64,000 nucleotides of DNA from NCBI GenBank assembly GCA_022605405.1, contig JABYQQ010000003.1, positions 434,001 through 498,000 of the forward strand. The letters are read 5' to 3'. Every line of letters begins with the position of its first letter. Positions within the stretch are counted from its first letter, which is position 1. The notes beneath the pieces were generated by a model. That model was not told the DNA's origin, did not search any database, and worked only from the letters and a program-made list of their open reading frames with translations. The position numbers and the translations under genes were made by a program. Origin of the DNA: Earliella scabrosa. Taxonomy: Eukaryota > Basidiomycota > Agaricomycetes > Polyporales > Polyporaceae. Shown in pieces: positions 11,601 through 23,547 of the stretch.

Positions 11601-14600
11601 ACGTCGATGAGCCTGTTAAGCAGGGCAAGCTCGCTGTCAACGAATTCTGCTTTGATGCTGCGGAGCCGACGTGGATTCAGTTGATCACTTTCGACCGCAA
11701 TGATGCCGGACTCGCAAGTGAATGCATCCGCGCCATCTCTGGACGCCTGGAAGGAATAGAACACCGCCGCGACTGCGTCGTCTCCGGGGTCCGGAACATG
11801 GTCTCCCTTCGACGGTGCTGTGAGAGTGAGAACAAATCAGTGATGGTTGCTCGAACACGTACGCATCGAAGCGCACTTACCAAAGACCTCCAGCGCCAGA
11901 ACACTCATGTTCTGTCTTTCGTGCCGAGCGTTGTCGGAACGCGGCGCCAGGGTGCTCTTGAGGCCGTAAGGGTTCAGCTGGGTGGGCCCTTCAATCTGCG
12001 CAGAAGGAATGAAACTTCATTCGCCGAACAGAGCGCAGAATGGAACATACCTGAGACGAGTCCTTCTTTCCAACGGAGCGCGCATCCAAGCGACCCTTCT
12101 GCTCTTTCAGCCACTTCCGCACTTGTCGCACACTGGGCGGCGTGCTAGCGTACTCCCAGCCACCCACTCCAGTCCGATCCAACGCTCGAGCAGGGGCGCC
12201 TCTCAAAGAGAGGGCGTTGTCGTCAGTCTTCCACTCCTCCAGGTTGCTGATACCCTCGCCACTCTTGAGATGGAAGACGAGGCCAGCATACTCTCGTGGC
12301 TTCTCAGGCGCATCGCATTCTTTCGAGTAGTAAGGGTCGCGGTAGATCTTGCTTGGAATCCCGTACTGGTCGGTACTCGCGCTCAGTTCCGCGGCAGTTG
12401 GAGGGGGAGGCCCATAGATGTACGTATTCTTGCCATAGCGAGGAGAGAAGGAAGCGTTGAGCTTGATCGGCGAGATATATGTGCATGATATTGGCCCAGT
12501 CAAAGTCGTGTCTGAATGAGCCTGAGCGGGCGGACTGAGTTTTCTTCTCTTCACAGGTCTTGCGTCCGAATCGATGCTAGTGGATACATGTTGGCGAGAG
12601 CCTTGTTGTTCTGTGGTTTCAGTTGGCTCAAGTATTGACCTGTCGGTCGCGACATTGAGAGCTGGAAGAGGCCGGACGACGGATCGAATAGCTGCCATTT
12701 GGTCTATACTTGGGTCATGGCCGAATGAACGTTTGATCGGAGTCCTCATTGGGGAACGAGGTACGTAGGACTTGGGCGGTGTCGTCGATCCGGGTGTGTG
12801 ATAGCGGAGCTAGCGGGTATGGTCAAGCTTCCGTAGGATAATGCATCGTCATTCACCCTCACCCTGAAGAGACTTTAGTCATGACAGGCGGATCAAAGAG
12901 AATTTTGCTAACTTAGTCGGGGTCCTAAGGCCGCTCGAGACAACTGACGCTGACCGCTGTCGTGATTGAGAACTACCATCGCTCAACACGTCTTCTCGCC
13001 GGTGCGGTGACGAAGACTTTACCTACCTTGTGATCTTAGACCATACTGCCTTGAATGGATTGGAAGGCTTGGAAGGAGAGTTAGTACTTGCATCGGGCGT
13101 GGTGAAAGGATCTTTCGCGTTTCTGAGGCATAGGTTATGGCACAGTAGCAACGCTATGAAGTGGGAGGGACGGCACCTGTCCTCAACATCATTTCCCTCC
13201 GACTGAAGGTCGGGAGGCGGCCCATCCTCAACGGCTTCCTCGTCTTCATCCGGATACTGCTCTTCATGCTCTGGGTCGTCGGGATCTTCCACCTCCTTCC
13301 GCCACTCAGCCTCAAGTTCGCGTTCCATTAGCTGACTCATGGCCTGGCTCGAGAGCAGGCTTTCATCAATGTCGACCTCTTCGACTCCGCCATCTTCCCC
13401 TGCATCTTGCCCCGCAGACGCTGTGCCCTGTGATGCATGGTACGGGTTGGTCTCATCCGGGTCTTCGGGAAGTTCATCTCCGCCTTTGCCGTTACCGCAC
13501 GCGCTGACCTCTGCATTGGGCACCCAGGTCTTATACTCATCCTCCCACAATGCTTCGACGCTTTCGAAGGTGGTCATCACCCACTTCTCCCAGGCCATTT
13601 TGGGTGGGATCGCTTCCCGTCCGCGCTCGCGCTCAATGCGCTTGCGGACCTCCTCCCACCACCGCGCTTCTGAAACCCACCCGCCACCGGGCCCGCGCGA
13701 GCTCGCACTAGGGTCTGTTGGGATCTCAGGAGAAGGGGTAAGACCCTTGGCTATCCGCCGCTTCCGCTCGTCTTCCCAGAGCTCGCGTACGCTCAAGACA
13801 AGAGGTTCAGGCGGAAGTGGTGGCGCAGGGATAGTGAGTTTGTGGTGTAGGCTGCGCGCGGAGAGCTTGTGTCTGTTCAGGATCTGGTGCGCAGCCGCGT
13901 CAACCTCGAGCGGCATGCGCGTTTGACGGAAGTAAGGTGAGTCCTTGAAGCTAGACAGTGTTTCTTCTAGTGTCTTGTCCGCTTCTTCGAGGGATTCGTC
14001 ACGCCCACGTTGCCATACTTCTCCGAGCTCGATCCACCCGCAGCCGTACAGACCAAAATCGGAGAGGAATTGCAGTAGGTAGGAGAGGTGACTCTCGTAC
14101 ACGCGGAAACGTGTTTGCATGACGGTGCCGGACTGCATGATGGTGACTGCACGGCTAACGTACGCTGGGTCGGCAATATGGATCTTGAGGAAAGGAGCCC
14201 AGTTTGCGTGGAAGCCATAGAAGTGCACTCCCTTGACCAGCACGACAGCACGCACGAACTTGGACTTGGGGGACAGGGGGTTGCGTTTCAAGGATATTGC
14301 AATTGCGTGGTTGAGGGAATGCTTGAGTTTCGCGACATGGCGGTTGACTAGATATCCATCACGCCGACGTTGTGGCTCATAAATAGTGTGTTTGCGCACC
14401 AATATCCGGGTTCATCTTCCCCAAATACTCCACGAAGAAATACGGGTATACTTGATGTACATGAAGGCATGTCTTCAGACCAACGGAAGAGTCGCCGTAA
14501 ATTCGTATCACCGGAACGCGAGGAAGGGTTGTGTTGTCGAGGGGTCCGGGAGGTACAACGGTGTAGTCGATTTGGTTGATTCGGACACGGAGAGAGGGGA

Positions 14601-14613
14601 TTTGAGAGGCCAT
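8638..14613 (-). CDS. REV3: DNA polymerase zeta catalytic subunit
   Basis: Family B polymerase that extends from mismatched or damaged primer ends in translesion synthesis; it acts in the nucleus with Rev7. Minus-strand exons run from MASQIPSLRVRINQIDYTVV through HQVYPYFFVEYLGK and AVTIMQSGTVMQTRFRVYES (N-terminal domain), an acidic linker, QNMSVLALEVF at the exonuclease I position, DPDILSGWEVQ (exo II), DFQSLYPSIMIAYNYCYST (motif II), IANVTYGYTSATFSGRMP (motif III) and YGDTDSLF (motif I). The C-terminus has two cysteine clusters, HCLICG with LCEVC and LCSSC with ECESLDC; the second is the expected Fe-S site. The exo I acidic pair is absent, as is usual for this non-proofreading enzyme. The start ATG lies directly before the conserved RVRINQIDY block. 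Confidence 0.94.
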
Positions 14614-14634
14614 GTCATGAACGTGTCAAGGGAA

Positions 14635-14661
14635 ACCAAGAAGACCAAGAAGACCAAGAAG
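14635..14661. repeat. Short tandem repeat, 3 x 9 bp
   Basis: Three perfect copies of ACCAAGAAG sit about 20 bp upstream of the REV3 start codon, probably in its 5' leader. Confidence 0.85.
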
Positions 14662-15269
14662 CTAGTATACAGCAGACATATGTACAGGAGACGGTGAACG
14701 CACAAGTCAAGTTGCGAGAAACAACTTGAAGTGAGACGCGCCGATCGCGTCCTGGCGCGTTCCGAGCACGTGATGCAGACTGAGACGCGCGAAAGCCCTT
14801 CCTGCCGCGTTGCCAACCTCCCTCTGCTGGGCCACCAATCCTATCTTCGCACCCGCACACACATTCATCGCCGGTCACTCCGCGCTCGCGGTCACCACTG
14901 GCGCCTCTACCCTCACTCTTGGCGAGACGCTCGACTCGAGCTCTTGCCACAGCGGCTCAGTCGCTCTCATTTTCTCCCTCCGGGCATTCCCCGCCATCTT
15001 GCAGGTTTTGGCGACGGACACCTCCCTTTCATTCCCCCTCTTTCTCCGACCGCCAGCGATCGTTCGCTGCCGGTCTCCTCCGACTCTAGCGCAGGTACCG
15101 GGGATGGGGTGTAGTTGGCAGATGCGGGTTCCTTTCCTCACGCTGTCTTCGGACGAGGCCTGGGCACTCCGTTAATACGGGTGCAAATTTTCCTAAGCCC
15201 AGATATGACGCTGATTCGCCTACGTACGCGATGAGTTCGCCGCTTACTGTACACGTTTCAGACATGATT

Positions 15270-15270
<1 letters not shown>

Positions 15271-15303
<33 letters not shown>
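15271..15303. repeat. (TAA)11 microsatellite
   Basis: Eleven uninterrupted TAA units in otherwise GC-rich intergenic DNA, just beyond the 3' end of the glucose-6-phosphate 1-epimerase gene. Confidence 0.97.
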
Positions 15304-15410
15304 GCCAACCTCCCTCAGGCATATGTCTAGAGTCTGCTCGTGGCGTTCGTTCTATTCGACTACAGATACACAGGGGCTTCAATGCTCCCATTAGACACCA
15401 GGGGAAAGGC

Positions 15411-16468
15411 TCAAACCTTGACCGATATCACCTGTTGGCCGATCCACGTCTGCCCACCCTCCAGCTTCACGAAGCCGCGGACATATCCTGGCTCGACGCA
15501 AACATACTTCTCCCTGCATCAGCAGCGTGAGCTCATAAATGCGCGGCGACTTGACTAGCAATGAGGAGCGCACCATCCTCCGGGCTCCATGTCTCCGATC
15601 TTGGATCCCGCCTCTTGCTGAGGGTTCCACACTACGACGTCCTTCAGGTTCTGCGTCCTGATTTCGATGTTACCAGAAGGCCAGACGATGTCATATCGTC
15701 CTGGCGCGTTCTCGTAGACCGAATCGGTGAACTTGGTTACATCAACGCCCTGCCTACTCTCCACCTTCGGCGTCGCACGAGCTTCTTCGGTCGCCTCTGT
15801 CTTGTCGTAGTACGACAGACCGGCCAAAGGTAGGACACGGACATCATTCGCGGGTGCCCGGATGTAGTTGTGGAACAACGCTTGGAACTCAATCGGAGGA
15901 GTCGTCGATAGTCCCGTGTTCTTGACATGCAGATCCGTGCTCAATTGATGCTCGGCCAGGGTCACGACGAACTCCAAGCGGAATGGTTGGTCGAACTGTT
16001 CCTGAATGGTCGCGTTCGACTCCAGACCTTCGGTCGCAGAGTTCTAGTCAGAGCGAGGACGTGGGATGGCATACAGACTTACTCAGCTTGACTGAAACCC
16101 CCGCTTCGTTGTCCATCACGACGTTATCGAATGTCCAGACGTTGTTACGCGCAAAGCCATGCTGGGGCAATTTGGCATGAGTGGGGTGAGTGGGGGCCCC
16201 GAAGCATGGGAAGACGACCGGGATCCCGCCACGAACGGGTTTGCTGCCATCGAGCGCAGCCTTCCCAGAGACGAAGAGACGTTCGACAGGCTGAGCACTG
16301 GATGGTGCGCACGACTTCCACGAGATGACGGTCGCGCCGTAGAACAAGATCTCCACAGAAGAGCCCTACATAGTGCACACTGCGTGAGCCTCGATAGATA
16401 GCAGCTAATGATCAGAGTACCTTGGGATGGTGGAGAATGACACGGTCTGTCTGCTGGTCGACTGGCAT
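15411..16468 (-). CDS. Glucose-6-phosphate 1-epimerase (aldose-1-epimerase fold)
   Basis: Interconverts the alpha and beta anomers of glucose 6-phosphate in the cytosol, feeding glycolysis and the pentose phosphate branch. The first exon reads MPVDQQTDRVILHHPK. The protein then has GSSVEILFYGATVISWKS, LFVSGKAALDGSKPVRGGIP, VFPCFGAPTHPTHAKLPQHG (substrate-phosphate-binding Arg and catalytic His region), an internal FQALFHNYIRAP strand, and VVWNPQQEAGSKIGDM, ending VCVEPGYVRGFVKLEGGQTW. It is about 300 residues, normal for the YMR099C/D-hexose-6-phosphate mutarotase family. The start at 16468 is supported by a GT donor right after HHPK that splices in phase to GSSVEI. It shares metabolism with the transaldolase at the left end, but the two are not adjacent. 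Confidence 0.92.
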
Positions 16469-18606
16469 GGCTACGTGGGAGTAGTGCGTTTTTGCAGAGA
16501 GGAAGAAGATCCGTCGGACTACAAGTCGACTGTGTCTGTTTATATGCGTTGCTCTCACTGTGCAGACCTACTTAGTACTTTACCTAACGTCATCGTGACA
16601 TGTCTTCAGAATCACTGTATGACCCCCGGCCCGAAGTGACCGGTAATCTTGTGACTCGAAGTTTCCGCAAGATGCCGAAGCCTGCCCTAAACTGTGCACT
16701 AAGCTACATAAGTGCCCCTGTGCATATGTTGCTGATCTCTTTGTCACTCTGCCCCCCACATTCTGCCACCCCTCGCTCTCAGTCACTCTACTTTTCTCCC
16801 GCATGTTCTGTTCTCGGGCAAGGGTGTCAACTCTCGAGCCTATGATTCCTCCCCGGCGCGCATCGCTTCTACGCTTCCTCGAGGCCGTCGGTTCCGTTCC
16901 AGACCCCTAGCATGGGCTGCACTTCACGTCCGAAGACCGAAGGCGTCGCACCTTGGTTCACGCCTCGATCTCGCACGATACTCGAATACGAATACTCGCT
17001 CGTCGCATGCATCGCTGCGCAATCCATACAACCACGCACATGGCCGTCACGAGCGGGGCGCACGAGGTGGTCCTCATGGGCCGCAATCGACGCCCTCAAC
17101 ACCCGTCTCCGGGGGTTGCGAGACATCCGTCATGCATGCAGATAGGCAAATGGAACCAACTGCATACTATTGCTTGACCTACCGAGCCAAACAGAACCCG
17201 TTCAGGACCTCGTTTCGTCTGTCCACTAGGATACGAACATGGACCAGTCCTCGAACATCGAGCGAAACCGTCTAGATGTCGGACAACCCCTACGCTTCAC
17301 GCTAGTGTTGGCCACCTAGTCGTAAAACGATTATAACGATCTCTGTCGGCTACTTCGCCAGTCCCATGTAGCCCCACGAGGACGTCTTGTGCGTCTATCG
17401 AGGGCTTTGCGCACCTTGACGGTGCGACTTGGGCCAACGGCTTAGGAAGCTCAACGGACAAAATATCGGACCAAACTGGAAAAGTCGCTGGCGCGCTTCG
17501 ACACGAGTCGCACGAGGAACGACCTCCAGTCGTCTGTCGTCGTCTCGGCATCCTTCCGCGGTTGCACGAAGCCGAACCCCAGCAACTCCATGCACGATAC
17601 ACGGTATCGAAAGATGCGGTTACGAAGATGCCGTGCAAGTCACCGTCTACGGTACTGACGTCGTCCCGTCCGCTTCGAGCATCAAGCTCAGCACAGGGCT
17701 CAAGCCCAGGGCGCAGCCCACCGAGCACATTGCTCTAGTCCTGGCGCACAGCGCTTCCGAGCTCATGCTCGCGTTCAGAGCTTCATGCTCTTGGTTCCTG
17801 GCAGATGTCCAGTGTATACGTCCGGGCGCAGCCCGAGGTAGTTCCCCGCGCGCGCATGCGCTGGCGATGCATTGAAGGCGTGGGCGCTCCCCCCTTCTTG
17901 CTGTTGTTGTGGTCGCCCAGTGGTCCGTTCGCGCGTCATGGTTAGTGTTCCTATCTTTTTTACGACGATTCCTCTGATGTATTGACCGTGATAGACTCTC
18001 GAGAGCCCGATGTGCCAGAGTTGACCGCGTTCGACCTGCGCACCACAGTCAGGTGCCACCGCGTGGTACCCTGGCAGCGGCGCCGACGTTCATGTCGGCT
18101 CGTAGGTTGGGCTTTGTGCTCGGACTACGATGTCCGCCCAATTTTTGGAACCTCTCGTCTTTGGCGAGGCGCAACCCGCTAGCTCTGTCTTCGTGACAAA
18201 GATTTGCGTGGTTGTCTTCTGTAGCATTGTAGTTAGGCTTGTGTCATTGTCAATATATCTTTCTTTGCCTCCCTTTGTCGTGTGTGATGCTGTCGTACCT
18301 GGATTCGCGTCCTCAGAAATCTATAGAGCTGGAGGGTAAACCAGAAGCAGGATGTTCAACGTATGTTCGCGTTGGCGCCGGCGGGCGGAGTTGCACGAGG
18401 CTGGAGCCGCTCGTCTCGATATCGACCAAACAAGGTCATCAACGAGAGATTTCATCCATCCATTCATACTGCTCATACCCTACCGTCATCATCTCCCTGT
18501 ACTTCCACACTCTCAGGCTCTTGCTTCAGCATCTGACAGTGATCCACCCCTAAAGGACAACGCCAGTCCACGTTCATCTCCTCGCGGCTGAACTTCAAGT
18601 CACATC
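16469..18606. other. Gene-poor gap, possible decayed coding sequence
   Basis: This 2.1-kb stretch lies between the divergently transcribed epimerase and PP2A scaffold genes. Several frames stay open for 80-148 codons on either strand (for example 17429-17875 on +), but none shows a recognised domain or a convincing exon chain. The (CG)-rich tract at 17847-17861 and a run of pyrimidine-rich DNA before 18600 are visible. It may hold an unannotated gene, a pseudogene, or long 5' leaders. Confidence 0.5.
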
Positions 18607-20864
18607 ATGGACCCAAACTCCCTAGACGATGTTGGTTACATTTCCTCTCGGACTTGGCGTCCGGACTCACTACAGGCCTCGCATTGGATTGTATAGATTG
18701 CTCCGATCGCCATCCTTATGGATGAGCTCAGGTCTGAGGACGTGCAACTGAGGCTCAACGCCATTCATCGGATATCGACGATTGCCCTCGCATTGGGGCC
18801 GGACCGCGCGCGCGATGAGCTCATTCCGTTCCTGCAAGACTCTGTCGACGACGAGGACGAGGTTCTCCTCGCACTGGCGGAGGAGCTAGGACGAAACTTC
18901 GAAGAGTACATTGGTGGCCCGGAGTACGCGCATGTGTTGCTGGGGCCGTTGGAGAACCTTTCTGCTGTGGAGGAGACACTCGTGCGGGACAAGGTATGTT
19001 TCCATGTGGTTTCCATGCCTTTGAACCTTCTGCTCCCGCCTTCTCGCCGCACCCGCACGCTCCGGTCTTCATCGAACTCACATCCGAGTCTGTAGGCGGC
19101 CGAGTCGATTACCAAAATATCGGCGGTTCTCAGCCAAGCACAAATCGAACAATACTACATTCCTCTCCTGCAACGGCTGTCGCGTGGCGAGTGGTTCACG
19201 TCCCGCACGTCGTCGTGTGCGCTGTATGCACCCGCGTACGACAAGGTGGCCGCCCCCATCCAAGATGAACTTCGCCGAGCATACGCCGCTCTCGCAGCGG
19301 ACGACACACCCATGGTCCGCCGAGCGGCGGCGAAATGGCTTGCGGTCAGTACGCTCTCACATACTTCACATATGCTCTCCGTCGGGATTCTAAATGCGGC
19401 CGATGAATGTGTAGCCCCTGGTGAAGAAGTTCTCGAAGGCGCATGTCCTGTCTGACGGGCTGGCGGTGTACAGAAAGCTCCAGGCGGACGACCAGGACTC
19501 CGTGCGACTCTTGACTGTGGAGGACCTGATCGCGATTGCCCAGCAACTCTCGCCCGCGGAGACCAAGGACCAGCTGCTGAAGCAGATCAGGCAGACGATG
19601 ACCGACAAGAGCTGGAGGGTGCGCTACATGGCGGCAAGTCACTTGAATGAGGTGCGCGATAGCCTTCGCCTAGTCGACGCTTATGTTCACTCACGTCAAT
19701 ATAGCTCGCGGAAGCCGTCGGTACGGAGCTCGTGAGGGAGGAGCTGATCGGTCACTTCGTCCAGCTTCTCAAGGATAACGAAGCTGAGGTGCGGACCGCC
19801 GCCGCTGGTCAGGTCCCAGGTATGTGTTCCCATGGAGAGTCAACAATCCCCGTTCATTCCGTCCTGTCCAGGCTTCTCGAAGCTCCTCGAGAAGGAAGTT
19901 GTCCTCGCACGGATCGTACCATGCGTCCGCGACCTGTGCCAGGACGTATCCCAACACGTTCGTGCTGCCCTCGCCAACCAGATCAGCGGCCTCGCGCCTC
20001 TACTAGGCAAGGACGCAACCATCGAGCATCTCCTTCCCCTGTTCCTCCATCTCCTCAAGGACGAGTTCCCCGAAGTCCGTCTGAACATTATCAGCAAGCT
20101 CGAGCTGGTGAACTCTGGTCTGTCGCTGTGCTATGTGCGATTATCATGCGCGTAGATTGTGAGCTGACGCGCCCGTCAGTGATCGGAATCGAGCTGCTCT
20201 CCGAAAGCCTCCTGCCCGCGATCGTCGAGCTCGCGGAGGACAAGTCCTGGCGCGTCCGACAGGCGATTATCGAGTACATCCCCCTGCTCGCGACGCAACT
20301 CGGGAAACCATTCTTCGATGAGTCGCTGGGCAACCTGTGCATGTCGTGGCTAGGCGACAACGTTTACAGCATCCGTGAGGCGGCGGCAGTGAATCTCAAG
20401 AAGCTGACCGAAGTCTTCGGCGTCGATTGGTCGAAGGAGCAGATTGTTCCGAAGGTGGTGGGGATGGGCCAGCATCCGAACTATCTGTACCGGATGACTA
20501 CTGTGCAAGCAATCATGGTCAGTGCCTTCTAACATGTCACGCTCCTTGATCTCGCCCTGTCAGCATGGGACTGATTGATCAACTCACCCAGACCATCGCG
20601 CCGTCTCTCACGCTCGAGGTTGTGCGTGATAGCGTCCTCGACATGCTGCTCCAGTTGGCCAGTGATCCCATCCCGAACATCCGGTTCAATGTTGCAAAGG
20701 CTCTCGAGATCACTGCCACCTCGTTCGGTGATGCGCCAGAGGGGCTGCAATTGGTGCAGCAAAAGATCTCGCCCGTGCTAGAGGCGCTCAAGAACGACCA
20801 AGACGCCGACGTGCGGTTCTTTGCTTCACGCGCACTGCAGAAAGCGCACGCTCTAGAAGCTTGA
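18607..20864 (+). CDS. PP2A scaffold (A/PR65) subunit, HEAT repeats
   Basis: Scaffold of protein phosphatase 2A, on which the catalytic C subunit and a B-type regulatory subunit assemble; it acts in cytoplasm and nucleus. The spliced product is about 600 residues of HEAT repeats. Diagnostic stretches are [20 protein letters not shown] (repeat 1), [90 protein letters not shown] and [17 protein letters not shown] short first exon (MDPNSLDD) is inferred from the splice acceptor directly before IAPIAILM; the nearest in-frame ATG downstream would cut into repeat 1. The end, [10 protein letters not shown], is clear. Orthologous to yeast Tpd3. Confidence 0.94.
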
Positions 20865-21272
20865 GGTTCGTGCATCACGCTCGCCCTGCATGTGCGCCGG
20901 ACGGACTTACAGATCAGGCAACAGCGGCGGAAGATGGGACGGAATGATACCTGGTAGTGGTGGTGGTCATCAGACATTCTCGCATTCCCCTCCTCAATGT
21001 TCTGTTACGTTCTGTGTTCGGATGAAATCCGCTGAGCCCCGAGATAAGATCCAATGTACAGTACGAGACTGCGACTAGCTGCGACTACGTAGAAAGGCGC
21101 ACGTTTGACAAAGTGCGTTGACCAGGCGTTCGGCGGCGCGTCCGACCGCAAAAAGCGCTCAATATGTTGGTCCGGGAAGGAGATCGCGACGACCAGAAAT
21201 TGTTGAGGCGGGCGGCGAGAGGCGGCGAGGGCGGCAGGGGGCGGCAGCTGGTCGAATTAGGTGTTTCACCGT

Positions 21273-21308
21273 CGGTGACGGGGTCACCGGGGGCCGGGGC
21301 GGAGTGGG
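21273..21308 (+). promoter_or_regulatory. Palindrome overlapping a G-quadruplex-type motif
   Basis: A 7-bp inverted repeat, CGGTGAC/GTCACCG with a GGG loop, occupies 21273-21289. G-runs of 4, 5, 4 and 3 bases at 21280-21308 with loops of 5, 2 and 6 nt fit the G3+N1-7 quadruplex rule. No role is known; it lies about 900 bp upstream of the priA-like start codon. Confidence 0.5.
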
Positions 21309-22092
21309 ATTGGTGGGCTGCGGAGCCGGGAGCTCGAAACGGTTGAGCCAGGAGCCACAGGCGGCTACAGGCGGTCGAAAGGGAGGTGCTGGCGAGGCTG
21401 GCTAGGGCTGCCTTCCGACGGGAAACCATCGCAACCCGGCTGTCGTTCTCGTGGTCCACGCGCTCGAAATGAGCCATCCTGTCACGGAGAGCTCGTTCCA
21501 GCTGTCAACCCGCCGCCGTAGCTTATTGCATTACCGCTGCTGTGGCGTGGGTCCGGACAAGATGCCGACGGTGCACTGCAGCTCGCTGCGGTCTGCCTCT
21601 CTGCCCGCAGGCATCGTCCCAACATCGTCCCAATCTCACTCGGCTGATTGAGCACAGACGGGGGCCATGACCAGTGAGTGCGGTCAACGTTCTGACGAGA
21701 TCAAGCGGCCCACGCGCTCGGTCCACGGAGGCGCGCCGGGCGTCAGCGGCGAGAACAGGCCAAATTTGTTCTGTGGAATATCGCTCCTCCCACTGCCGGC
21801 ACCGCCAGGCACAAGCTCTAGTCCAGATCGAGTAGGTTCCTCTTCCTGTCGCCGGCCTTGTTGTCCAGACTCACGCCCGTGGCACTCACCGCGACGCACA
21901 ACAGGGCGACACGTTCAACGGCGCGAGAAGGATGCTGTCCTACGCGACGGATGGCATGCCAGATTTGCGGGGATGCAAACAAGCATGGATTGTGCTTGAC
22001 GGATCCTGATGGCCGGGGAATGCGCGGATGTTATCAGGTTCGCCTCGACTGTGTGTGAACTGAAGCTCCTGAGGCACATTTTTGATCAGCAG

Positions 22093-22099
22093 TATATAA
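22093..22099 (+). promoter_or_regulatory. TATA box of priA-like gene
   Basis: TATATAA about 110 bp upstream of the ATG at 22210, followed by a pyrimidine-rich leader (TTCTCC/CTCCTCC). This is typical of a strongly expressed fungal gene. Confidence 0.7.
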
Positions 22100-22209
22100 G
22101 ATCGAGGCGGCCCACCCCTTGTTCTCCCTAGCCTGTTCGTCTCCTTCTCCTCCTCCCCTCCGTCTCTCTCCCCACTTCCCCTCTCGGGGGTCCCCCACGA
22201 TCCTTCAAA

Positions 22210-23547
22210 ATGACGCTCATTGTCCGTCTTTTGGCCGTCGCCGCCGCGCTTCCGTTTGTCCTCGCTCACCGGTCCTCGGACTGCAAGGGTACCGAATTCT
22301 TGTGAGTTACGTCAGTCATCCAGTCATGTAAAGTCGCTAACTGTCACCTAGCTGGGGCGACAAGGAGATTTGTATCCCCTACGGTGGTTTCCCCAACGCC
22401 ACCAAGCCTCCCAAGGGTACCGACTGTCCTAAGAAGTGGTCGTGGAATCCTGGTAAGAACTGCTGTCTTCCATCCGAGCCCGAGCCCCCCGCGTCCACCC
22501 CGTCCTGCAACAAGGGCTGGGGTTGGAACAAGGGTCGTAGCTGCTGCGAGGAGGAGAAGCCCTCGACGACCAAACCTTCAACTCCCACTCCCTCCAGCAA
22601 GTGCAAGGGCTACGAGTTCTACTGGGGCGACAAGGAGATTTGTGTCCCATACGGCGGTTTCCCCAACCCACCCAAGCCCCCCAAGGGTACCGACTGTCCC
22701 AAGAACTGGTCGTGGAACGGCGGCAAGGGCTGCTGTATCCCCCACGAGCCCCCTAAGCCCACGCCTCCTTCCTGCAACCCCGGATGGGGCTGGGACAAGC
22801 CCAAGGGTTGCTGCACGCCGAAGCCCCCGACGTCGACCGTTCCCGTCACCCCGCCCACTCCGACAGACAAGTGCAAGCCCGGTCAATGGTGGTAAGCATC
22901 AGCCATTGGCCATCCGTCCGTGCGTCGCTGATGGTGCTGTTCGTAGGTGGGGCGACAAGGGCTGCTGCCTGCCTCACGGTGGTTCCCCGAACCCTCCCAA
23001 GCCCCCAAAGGACACGGATTGCCCGCCGAACTGGGAGTGGAACCCCTCGAAGAAGCACTGCGTTCCCAAGCACCCGAACCAGCCTCCCCCTCAGTGCCCT
23101 CCTGGCTGGGGCTGGAACGGTGGCTCGACGTGCTGCACCCCCCACACCCCCACGCCGCCTGCGCCGACGCCTTCGAGCAAGCCTGGCAAGGGTGGCTACC
23201 ACGGCCACAAGCGCGCCCACAAGGCACGCAACGTCTCTCTTTGCCCCAACAGCATGGAGGCTTGCCCTATCGCTGGTCTCACTGGCTTGACCGACGACTG
23301 GGAGTGTCTCGACACTCGCACTGAGCTCCAGTCTTGCGGCGGTTGCGCGTCGACTGGCGCTGGCGAGGACTGCACGGCCATCCCTGGCGCATGGAACGTT
23401 GGCTGTAACGAGGGCAAGTGTGTTGGTGCGTAAACGTCTCTCCTCACGTACTCCGAGGGATCCGTGTTGATATATCCTCGCTCAGTTTTCACTTGCGCCG
23501 CCGGCTACCTCCGTTCGCTCGACAACAAGACTTGCGTGAAGATCTAG
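22210..23547 (+). CDS. PriA-like cysteine-rich secreted protein
   Basis: Secreted protein of about 385 residues. A signal peptide ([20 protein letters not shown]) precedes three copies of a module containing WGDKE/K plus [18 protein letters not shown] and W-W-C-C units of the form [10 protein letters not shown], separated by Pro/Thr linkers. A conserved C-terminal cysteine domain follows ([60 protein letters not shown]). That last domain is the hallmark of the priA family from shiitake and other mushrooms, named for expression in primordia; the molecular function is not established. Three introns splice in frame, the last joining KCV to VFTCAAG. The internal repeats imply expansion by duplication. 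Confidence 0.88.

Larger units (their letters stand above)
14614..15410. other. Intergenic region between REV3 and the epimerase
   Basis: About 800 bp between two minus-strand genes: the 5' flank of REV3 and the 3' flank of the epimerase. It contains a 9-bp triplicate near 14.64 kb and a TAA microsatellite near 15.29 kb. I see no gene. Confidence 0.6.
20865..22209. other. Intergenic region upstream of priA-like gene
   Basis: 1.35 kb between two plus-strand genes. Open frames here lack domains. It contains a palindrome with an overlapping G-run cluster at 21.27-21.31 kb and a TATA box near 22.09 kb. Confidence 0.55.

Noticed and set aside
22578..23492. Several long minus-strand frames over the priA-like gene
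   Set aside because: Open only because the plus-strand gene is Pro/Cys/Trp repeat-rich; no independent motif.
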